Below, piece by piece: positions 25,091 to 31,287 of a DNA stretch of 44,546 bases. A program made the position numbers and the translations under genes. The stretch lies in NCBI GenBank assembly GCA_031281485.1, contig JAITFI010000083.1:1-44546 (forward strand), read 5' to 3'. The notes under the pieces are model-generated. The model worked only from the letters and a program-made list of their open reading frames with translations, was not told where the DNA came from and ran no database searches. Every line of letters begins with the position of its first letter. Positions within the stretch are counted from its first letter, which is position 1. This DNA is from Chitinispirillales bacterium (lineage in GTDB: Bacteria; Fibrobacterota; Chitinivibrionia; Chitinivibrionales; Chitinispirillaceae).

Positions 25091-25118
25091 TTGACTTTCC
25101 CCCAAGCGCCAATATATT
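25091..25118 (+). promoter_or_regulatory. Candidate promoter of hisHF, giving a very short leader
   Basis: TTGACT (25091-25096) and TATATT (25113-25118) are 16 nt apart. The -10 box ends only 9 nt before the hisH ATG and no ribosome site is visible, so the mRNA may be leaderless. A second TATACT lies at about 25069-25074, upstream. Confidence 0.4.
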
Positions 25119-25127
25119 TTATAAACT

Positions 25128-25739
25128 ATGACCAAAATCGCCGTAATAGACTACAAAGCCGGAAACGCCCCAAGCGTAATGCATGCCGTATCACGCCTCA
25201 AACACGAGGCGGTTTTCGCCCGCGCCCCCGAAGACATAAGCGGCGCGACGCACATCATCCTGCCGGGAGTAGGCAGCGCCGGGGCGACCATGCAATCCCT
25301 CGGCGAAATGGGGATGATCCCCGCCTTGGAAGAGGCCGTCCTGCGCGGAAAGACCCCCTTCCTCGGAATATGCGTGGGCCTGCAGGTACTCTTCGACCAC
25401 AGCGACGAGGACGACGTGGACTGCCTCGGCTGGCTCGGCGGCCGCGTCGTCAAATTCGACGGTTCAAAAGTCAGAGTCCCGCAGATGGGGTGGAATCAGG
25501 TAAAGTTCACGCAAAAAGCCCACGTCAACACCCAAGAAGACTACTTTTACTTCGTCAACTCATATCACGCAAAACCCGAAGACGAATCCGTAGTATGGGG
25601 CCGCGCAGACTACAACGGCGCGTTCACCGCCGCCGTTCATAAAGACAACATCTACGCCACCCAGTTTCACGCGGAAAAGAGCGGCGAAGCCGGTTTAGCG
25701 CTGCTCAACGGCTTCCTCAACCTGAAAGGCGGGGCGTGA
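25128..25739 (+). CDS. hisH: Imidazole glycerol phosphate synthase glutaminase subunit
   Basis: This 203-aa class I glutamine amidotransferase supplies ammonia to HisF. The catalytic triad is visible: the Cys in FLGICVGLQVLFDHS (about residue 82) and the His and Glu in TQFHAEKSGEAG (about 181 and 183). The oxyanion strand ILPGVGSAGATMQSL and YFVNSYHA are also typical. It lies 3 nt before hisF. No other his genes are in the window. In some organisms hisH-hisF-like pairs serve sugar amidation rather than histidine synthesis, so the pathway is not certain. Confidence 0.9.
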   Translation: MTKIAVIDYKAGNAPSVMHAVSRLKHEAVFARAPEDISGATHIILPGVGSAGATMQSLGEMGMIPALEEAVLRGKTPFLGICVGLQVLFDHSDEDDVDCLGWLGGRVVKFDGSKVRVPQMGWNQVKFTQKAHVNTQEDYFYFVNSYHAKPEDESVVWGRADYNGAFTAAVHKDNIYATQFHAEKSGEAGLALLNGFLNLKGGA

Positions 25740-25742
25740 CAC

Positions 25743-26531
25743 ATGCTGACCAAACGACTAATCGCGTGCTTCGACATCGTAAACGGTATGGTGACGAAAG
25801 CGGTGCGCTTCCAAGACAACATCCGCGTCGCGCCCGCCGGCGAACTCGCCAATACCATGTACGAAGAACAGATCGACGAACTGATCTTCTACGACATCAC
25901 CGCAAGCGCGGAAAAACGCAGCATCGACATCAAAACGGTAAAAGATGTCGCCGGCCGCGTCTTCATCCCGTTCACCGTCGGCGGCGGCCTCAAAGATTTA
26001 GACGACATGTACGAGGCCCTCAAAGCCGGAGCCGAAAAGGTGAGCGTCGACTCCATGGCCGTGCGGAACCCGCAAATCATAGCCGACGGCGCCAAAGCTT
26101 TCGGCTCGCAGTGCGTAGTCCTCTCCACCCAAGTGAAAAGAACCGCAGGAATGCCCAGCGGCTACGAGGTCTACATCGACGGCGCGAGAACGGCGACCGG
26201 CATGGACGCCGTCGAATGGATAAAACGCGGACAAGACTTGGGCGCCGGAGAAGTATGCCTCAACAGCATCGACAACGACGGAACGCTGGGCGGCTACGAC
26301 ATAGAACTAATGAAACTAGCCGGATCCGCCGTATCGCTCCCCCTGATAGCCTCCGGCGGAGCGGGAAAACCGGAACATCTGAAAACGGTCTTCACAGAAA
26401 CGGAAACCCAAGCGGCCATCATAAGCTCAATGCTCTACTCGCCCAGAATGGAGAGAAACTATCCGGTCAGAGAACTCAAAGAGTATCTGGCGGAAAACGG
26501 GGTGAACGTCAGGCCGATGAGGGAAGGGTGA
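25743..26531 (+). CDS. hisF: HisF-like cyclase subunit, with unusual active site
   Basis: This 262-aa TIM barrel matches HisF over its whole length. MLTKRLIACFDI keeps the first catalytic Asp (Asp11 of Thermotoga HisF). DITASAEKR, IPFTVGGG and SIDNDGT are also kept, along with the C-terminal ELKEYLAENGVNVR. At the position of the second catalytic Asp (Asp130, in AIDAKR of Thermotoga) this protein reads STQVKR, so Asp is replaced by Gln. The loop-1 GDP segment is replaced by VAPAGEL. It may be a lineage-specific functional variant or have a changed substrate. Close coupling with hisH argues for a working ammonia-channelling pair. Confidence 0.85.
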   Translation: MLTKRLIACFDIVNGMVTKAVRFQDNIRVAPAGELANTMYEEQIDELIFYDITASAEKRSIDIKTVKDVAGRVFIPFTVGGGLKDLDDMYEALKAGAEKVSVDSMAVRNPQIIADGAKAFGSQCVVLSTQVKRTAGMPSGYEVYIDGARTATGMDAVEWIKRGQDLGAGEVCLNSIDNDGTLGGYDIELMKLAGSAVSLPLIASGGAGKPEHLKTVFTETETQAAIISSMLYSPRMERNYPVRELKEYLAENGVNVRPMREG

Positions 26532-26546
26532 AGACCATATCCGCCA

Positions 26547-28058
26547 TTAAGGCACCACCACCCTTGCTTGTTCCGCAAAGCCGCTACCACTGACCTTTAC
26601 CAAGTAAAATCCGGTCGGCATCTTCGAGGCGTTGAACGAGTGCGAGTAGTTCGCACCGGCTACCGTCTGTATCTTTGCCGATGAGATTAAATTGCCTTTC
26701 AAGGAATACAGATTGATCGCAACCGCGCCGCTGTTTTTAGCGTTGAAACTTACGTTTAGCGCGGATTTGGATATCGCCGTTACTTTCAGCCCCATATTGC
26801 TTTTTGCGGTTGCCGTAGGTACGTAGTCAACAGGGGTCGGCGAGCCGCCGTACGTTCCGGTAAGGGTTGGAACTGACCAAGCGACGGTCGTATCCAAAAC
26901 AAAAGTAGATACGGTAGGTCTGTTAGCCTCTATCTTTGTATTCACATTTTGGCCCTTAAGGAATCTATTTACAAACGCGTTAACATTTGTCGTCTGCGAT
27001 GAGGCCGCCTGACAATGTTCATGCCCTCCCGCAAAATCAAAACCTATATAATCCGTAAGACCAAAGGCTTGCCACACTTTTCTTGCGGCTATTGTGGATT
27101 TGTAGCCGGACTCATCGCCAAGCCACTCATAAGGGGGATTGCCGAGTATAATCGTCGCTCTAGGAGCGATCATTGCTATGAGCTGGTGATGGTCGTACGG
27201 CAATTTGTCGGGATTCTGGCTCTTCATACTCTGAAGAAACCAAATGCCGCTGGTATTATCTATTTTTTCAATGTTTGTTCCGGTACGGGCGGTAAATGCC
27301 TTGGAGTATCTCCACGAATTAATGCCGCCGCCGCCGGATTCCTGCACAACGGTAAGGGTAACGCGCTCATCTAAAGCGCCGCCGAATAGTGCCATTTTGC
27401 CCGCATACGAGCAACCTTGCAAACCTATTTTACTTACGTCAACGCCTAACTGGTCTTTTACCAACACAATGCCGTCTATAAGGCGGCTTATGCCCCAAGA
27501 CCAAGCGGCGTATTTGCCTATTTTGCCATAAAGGTCGGGATATACCTTGTAAAACGGGTCATTTTTATTATGGGAATCACTACTCATGCTATAGGCTACA
27601 ACTTGATCATGCTTGAAAGGGATTTGCTTGCAGCCGCTTATGTTGCCGGCGTTGCCGTTCATGCCGATGGCCACGCAATTACCTGAACCTGATACCGTGG
27701 AAGTTAAGTTAATACTGCCGTCTTTTGTGGTTATTGTCACAGTGAGCGTACTGCCGCTATATGTTGCCCTAACCGTGGCAGTTGAAGGGGCCGGTTTGGG
27801 GCCTATTTCATATTGTTCAAGATCTTTCTTTACCTCGTTTCTGCGGCACGCCCACTCGGATTTATCCGTTATGCGGGTTCCGTCGTGCATTGCGAAAGGA
27901 TCGGGCAAGGCGGGATCCGCGGTTGCAAGGAGCCCCTTGTACGCGGCATTGCAGTTTTGTCCCACGTTTTCAACGTCAAAATTGTACTTTTGCGCCAAAA
28001 CCGGCACAGAAACAATTAATACGATGATTGATACGACGGCAAAGATTTGTTTTTTCAT
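26547..28058 (-). CDS. Secreted CE15-like glucuronoyl esterase with C-terminal sorting-type domain
   Basis: This 503-aa exported protein has a signal peptide (about 1-22, ending VLAQ). The alpha/beta-hydrolase domain shows CE15 features: AAWSWGISRLIDGIVLV, the nucleophile elbow GCSYAGKMAL (Ser about 217), VVQESGGGGI (Glu about 240), and GGHEHCQAA (His about 346). CE15 enzymes cleave the ester between lignin alcohols and glucuronoxylan. The usual GCSRNGK is GCSYAGK here, losing the Arg thought to help hold the oxyanion. Residues about 425-503 form a beta-sandwich tail (GAVAINLYSLKGNLISS, MPTGFYLVKVSGSG) like the T9SS/Por-type sorting domains. It is adjacent to another esterase. Confidence 0.88.
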   Translation of the reverse strand: MKKQIFAVVSIIVLIVSVPVLAQKYNFDVENVGQNCNAAYKGLLATADPALPDPFAMHDGTRITDKSEWACRRNEVKKDLEQYEIGPKPAPSTATVRATYSGSTLTVTITTKDGSINLTSTVSGSGNCVAIGMNGNAGNISGCKQIPFKHDQVVAYSMSSDSHNKNDPFYKVYPDLYGKIGKYAAWSWGISRLIDGIVLVKDQLGVDVSKIGLQGCSYAGKMALFGGALDERVTLTVVQESGGGGINSWRYSKAFTARTGTNIEKIDNTSGIWFLQSMKSQNPDKLPYDHHQLIAMIAPRATIILGNPPYEWLGDESGYKSTIAARKVWQAFGLTDYIGFDFAGGHEHCQAASSQTTNVNAFVNRFLKGQNVNTKIEANRPTVSTFVLDTTVAWSVPTLTGTYGGSPTPVDYVPTATAKSNMGLKVTAISKSALNVSFNAKNSGAVAINLYSLKGNLISSAKIQTVAGANYSHSFNASKMPTGFYLVKVSGSGFAEQARVVVP

Positions 28059-28108
28059 AAAGCCACCCTTTTTGCGGTTAATGATTATATTATTTATTTT
28101 TAAACGTT

Positions 28109-29194
28109 TTACCTTTTTGCGGGCGCTATCGACGTCGGCCCCTGATTGCTATAGTTCAATTCAAGCATCTTCTTCCCGTACTCCTCGCCCAGTTTCTTGT
28201 ATCCCTCGTAGCTGAAGTGCAGGTTATCGCCGCCCGACGTGCACCCCGCCGACGAGACCACGTGCGCAACGTTTTGGCCGTTTGGCAACTTGGCCGTCAT
28301 AGTTCTGGTGAGTCCCCTGATGAGTGTGGCGTTGTTTTGATTCGGTTTGTCGGCGGTAATCAATGGCTCGCCCGCGATGAACGGTATCGAATTCGGCGGA
28401 AGCCCCAAGTCTTCCAATAGGTTGTCATAGATACCGTTTACCTTTTGCGCCCAGTTGCCGCTGACCGCGCCCGATTCGCCCTGATGCATTATGATGCCCT
28501 TGATAACCCCGGTTTCCTGAGCCTTTTTAGCCAGAGTAACGAGGCGGTGGTAGGGATTGTTGTCATATAATGTGGCGATTGATTTCATGAAATCTTGCTG
28601 CGAATTGTAGTAGGAGTTCGCACCGCTCCCCTTCTCAAGCCCCTCTATAGCAGCCCCGGCGACGGCCACCGCTATGACCCCTATTTTTATATTTGTGTCC
28701 GCTATACCGGCGACCAATGTCCTGCCGAAGTAATCGGCAGGGCTTAAACCAAGAGTATTCCTCACAAGCGGCGGCACGGCCGTGTACCAGCTTCCTTGGG
28801 TTCGCTGTTCGGTTCCGCTGGCGAGCTTGTGGTTGCCGCTTACCGCCGCCATTACCCTGAAGCGCTTGTTCACATTTTGCTTGTACGACACCGGCAGCAC
28901 ATCGCTACCCCAAGCCAATGACCCGTTGTTCCAATTCTGCCCCTCCATATTGGACTGTCCGAAGGCTAAATAAACATGGAAGTTCTCCTTCTCGTTTGCG
29001 GCCGCCTGCGGCTGGGGCGGGGGTGCGACGGGCACCTCATCACCGTACAGCAGCGGTAAATTGACCGACACCTCGCGGGTAGGGTTTACATCCTTATCCG
29101 TGGAGCAACCGTTAAACACCGCGCCACAAACAAACAAAATCCCGACCGTCAAAAACACCGACGTCCTACGCAAAAACCGATTAAATAATTTCAT
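28109..29194 (-). CDS. Lipoprotein SGNH esterase (CE6/sialate O-acetylesterase-like)
   Basis: The ATG at 29194 has GGAGGG 6 nt upstream and gives 361 aa. The N-terminus is a lipoprotein signal with lipobox VFNGC. The SGNH-fold motifs are LAFGQSNMEGQNW (Ser about 79), GIIMHQGESGA, and the catalytic Asp-His in DNLHFSYEGYKKLGEEYG (about 322-325). CE6 enzymes remove acetyl groups from xylan; sialate acetylesterases share the fold. Beside a CE15-like esterase, xylan deacetylation is the better guess. The Ser/Pro-rich linker after the lipid anchor suggests display on a membrane surface. Confidence 0.88.
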   Translation of the reverse strand: MKLFNRFLRRTSVFLTVGILFVCGAVFNGCSTDKDVNPTREVSVNLPLLYGDEVPVAPPPQPQAAANEKENFHVYLAFGQSNMEGQNWNNGSLAWGSDVLPVSYKQNVNKRFRVMAAVSGNHKLASGTEQRTQGSWYTAVPPLVRNTLGLSPADYFGRTLVAGIADTNIKIGVIAVAVAGAAIEGLEKGSGANSYYNSQQDFMKSIATLYDNNPYHRLVTLAKKAQETGVIKGIIMHQGESGAVSGNWAQKVNGIYDNLLEDLGLPPNSIPFIAGEPLITADKPNQNNATLIRGLTRTMTAKLPNGQNVAHVVSSAGCTSGGDNLHFSYEGYKKLGEEYGKKMLELNYSNQGPTSIAPAKR

Positions 29195-29554
29195 AAAACC
29201 CTCCGCCAACTAATCTTAATTGTTAATTCGCCGCCGGAAACCCGCGCTTGACCGTTTACAGGCATACGGCCTCCTTTGGGTGTTACCTGCCTATTAATAT
29301 ATATTATGGACGGCTTGGTTGCCAAAAAATGATAGATTTGACTCAATTCTTTGATTTTCAAGTAAAACGCCTAAAGTCAAAATCTTTTAAAGTCAAGTTC
29401 TTTTTTTAGACGAAGCCTTCGGCTTCATAGGATATGCGGGGCTAAACCCCGCATATATAAAATCAAAACCGCCACGCCACACGGCTGAGCGGTGGGTTTG
29501 AATGACTTAATTTAACCGTAAATTATGGCATCGCAAATTGCGATACACGCCCTA
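29195..29554. repeat. 360-nt gene-free gap holding a palindromic repeat element
   Basis: No gene is visible. The middle (about 29349-29456) is a modular repeat. It starts with AT-rich words (TAAAGTCAAAATCTTTTAAAG), then a TTTTTTTAGACGAA border. Next is a hairpin GAAGCC-TTC-GGCTTC (29412-29426), then CATAGGATATGCGGGG and a hairpin (29432-29456) with arms ATATGCGGGG / CCCCGCATAT. The same border and second hairpin recur at 44350-44418. Confidence 0.75.
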
Positions 29555-30157
29555 CTACTGCGTAATATAATTTGTAAACATCACGCTCCGTATCTCACCC
29601 ATACCTTTCGGCAACGACGCGTTTACCATACGCCGCAAATCCTTGCATATCTTGTCACGTTCCGACGGGTCGGTAATCTCCCTAAGCGAGAGGCTCGACA
29701 TGTGCTTTATCAACATATCCTTGTATTTTGTGAATGCCCTTTTTCGCAGCTCGGCGCCCAGCTTATCGTTCTTTTCGTCGTACTCAAATATAACCGTCGC
29801 TTTGAGAAAACGATCCTCCGCCCCCGATATGTTCACAATGAACTCTATCGGTGTGTCTTCGGTGGTGACCCCTACCTTCGTCGCGGCCTGAGAGGCCAGC
29901 CTAAGCGAGTCTTCCTTCGCCTTTTGCGCGATCTCGTCCTCGTTAGCCGGCGGCTTGGGCACGAGCAAATATGTGACCGGGACGTAGATAATAAATAACA
30001 ACGACAGTATTATAAAAATTACAATGATAGTCTTTCTCCTTCCCACAATAAATCTTTTTCCTATTTTAGATGTTTTTACCACTACTGCACATCCACATAT
30101 TGTGCAAACAACAGCCTCGTCAACCAATTCAGTCCCACAACGTGTACAATATTTCAT
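29555..30157 (-). CDS. Zinc-ribbon / TM / FliL-like domain membrane protein
   Basis: This 200-aa protein begins with a zinc ribbon (MKYCTRCGTELVDEAVVCTICGC). It then has a Lys/Arg-rich stretch and one membrane helix (about 43-65, IIVIFIILSLLFIIYVPV). The C-terminal about 100 residues show the FliL pattern: NISGAEDRFLKATVIFEYD, LGAELRKRAFTKYKDMLIKHMSSLSLREITDP, KDLRRMVNASLP and, at the very end, SVMFTNYITQ, which matches the typical FliL ending. FliL supports flagellar stators, but no flagellar gene is in the window. GGAGG precedes the ATG. It may be co-transcribed with the gene at 30200. Confidence 0.75.
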   Translation of the reverse strand: MKYCTRCGTELVDEAVVCTICGCAVVVKTSKIGKRFIVGRRKTIIVIFIILSLLFIIYVPVTYLLVPKPPANEDEIAQKAKEDSLRLASQAATKVGVTTEDTPIEFIVNISGAEDRFLKATVIFEYDEKNDKLGAELRKRAFTKYKDMLIKHMSSLSLREITDPSERDKICKDLRRMVNASLPKGMGEIRSVMFTNYITQ

Positions 30158-30199
30158 TGCATTGTCCTCCTTATTGCAAAATATTTAGCGAAGACGCTT

Positions 30200-30793
30200 T
30201 TATGTCAACAGCGATTCGACTGTCTTTAAAATTTCTTGTTTTTTGTTCCAATGTTCACGCTTGATTGTAGCACACGCGCTCTCCCACGCACTATACTTAG
30301 ATTTAAATACGCTAGCTTTGTTGGCATCATCCACAGCACGAAAAATCACCAGCACAACACCAACCACTGCGAACACACCACCCACCAACAGCACACCAAT
30401 ACCGACACGATAACCGACATGATAGTGGCACATACATAAAAAGCCAATAATTAGCGGTATAATGCCATAAAATATGCTAAAACTGCTTAGCTTAAACGGC
30501 TGAGACGGCAAGTTACTCTCTGTGTGATATGCTTTCTCCAACCTAACCAATTCCGCATAATTCGGCATATTTTTATCACGTTGGAACGTTATTCTAACGT
30601 AATGGATCGTTGTTCCTGCATTTCTCACGGAATAAATACTGTCCCCTCTCCTCTCCAAATGGGAGGTACCGGAGGTCTGACTCAAAATTTCTTGTGGTAC
30701 ACCAATTAACACCCAACCGAAATTTTGCCACAAATCAATGGTATTCTCTGTCTCTGACGGCTCAACGGTGATAAATTTAGTTTCTTTTGCCAT
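30200..30793 (-). CDS. Hypothetical membrane protein (197 aa)
   Basis: The N-terminal about 100 residues are soluble and beta-rich (FGWVLIGVPQEILSQTSG, TTIHYVRITFQRDKNMP). Two membrane helices follow at about 107-125 and 129-150 (FSIFYGIIPLIIGFLCMC, GIGVLLVGGVFAVVGVVLVI). The C-terminal about 40 residues are basic and helical. It is not recognised. The N-terminal part loosely resembles proteins that convert unusual numbers of repeats into surface contacts, but this is too weak to use. The gap to the downstream zinc-ribbon/FliL-like gene is 42 nt on the same strand. The ribosome site (GATGAG) is weak. Confidence 0.65.
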   Translation of the reverse strand: MAKETKFITVEPSETENTIDLWQNFGWVLIGVPQEILSQTSGTSHLERRGDSIYSVRNAGTTIHYVRITFQRDKNMPNYAELVRLEKAYHTESNLPSQPFKLSSFSIFYGIIPLIIGFLCMCHYHVGYRVGIGVLLVGGVFAVVGVVLVIFRAVDDANKASVFKSKYSAWESACATIKREHWNKKQEILKTVESLLT

Positions 30794-31287
30794 TTTGATT
30801 TCTCATCATAATAACTGTTATAGGATCAGTTGCATCAACCATTTCCGCCATTGTATCCAAAATTATTGCGTAGCGCAGTAAGAACATCTTTTGAATAAGC
30901 ACCGCTACCACTCTTTTGGCTTGCACAGCAAGCGGCGCGGCAAGAATCAAAGTGCACACGATATATACTACTGTAGTAGTAGGATACAGAGTCTTAAGTG
31001 AGGCGACGTAAACCCTTGATTTACAACTAGTTACAACACTCGAAAAAAGTGGGGGGGGGGGGCATAGCGAAACCGCGCCGCTGTCATGCCGGTCGCGTGA
31101 GCGGTCGGGTCGGTCGTAGATGTCGGAACGGTCAAGGTCATAAATCCCCCGTAAAGGTCAAGGTCTGAACCGTCCCCCCCTGTCTCCGAGAGCGCGGTCG
31201 GTCGCGGTTCGTTGCGGACGGTTAATATTAATATAACATATAAGCGGGGTAGAGGAGTCAAAAAAATTAAAAAATATTTGACTTTTT
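30794..31287. other. 494-nt gap without a clear gene, holding a 12-G run
   Basis: Nothing convincing is coded here. A run of 12 G (31051-31062) is preceded by AAAAAAGT. Around it are CGGTC-rich words such as GGTCGGGTCGGTCG. The decamer GGTCAAGGTC occurs twice (about 31131-31140 and 31156-31165). The region is AT-rich at both ends. It lies between two minus-strand genes: the end of the ParA-M23 gene is downstream at 31288, and the 30200 gene is on the other side. Confidence 0.5.

Noticed and set aside
25128-26531. Sugar-amidation (WbpG-type) locus
   Set aside because: The HisF-like protein is closer to the histidine type (DITASAEKR kept) and no WbpG-like or O-antigen gene is next to it; kept only as a possibility in the HisF finding.
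29349-29456. Possible CRISPR array or terminators in the palindromic repeats
   Set aside because: There are no regular repeat-spacer units; the hairpins are single copies with AT-rich linkers, and they lie more than 100 nt from gene ends, so terminators are unlikely.
30777-30959. 60-aa frame upstream of, and overlapping, the membrane gene at 30200 (contains MAEMVDATDP)
   Set aside because: It starts with GTG and no ribosome site, matches no family I know, and the MAE-VDA string resembles the false frames often seen opposite tRNA genes, though no tRNA folds here.
31031-31261. 76-aa minus-strand frame across the 12-G run
   Set aside because: The frame depends on the exact length of the G run, has low-complexity Thr/Ala/Pro content and no ribosome site.
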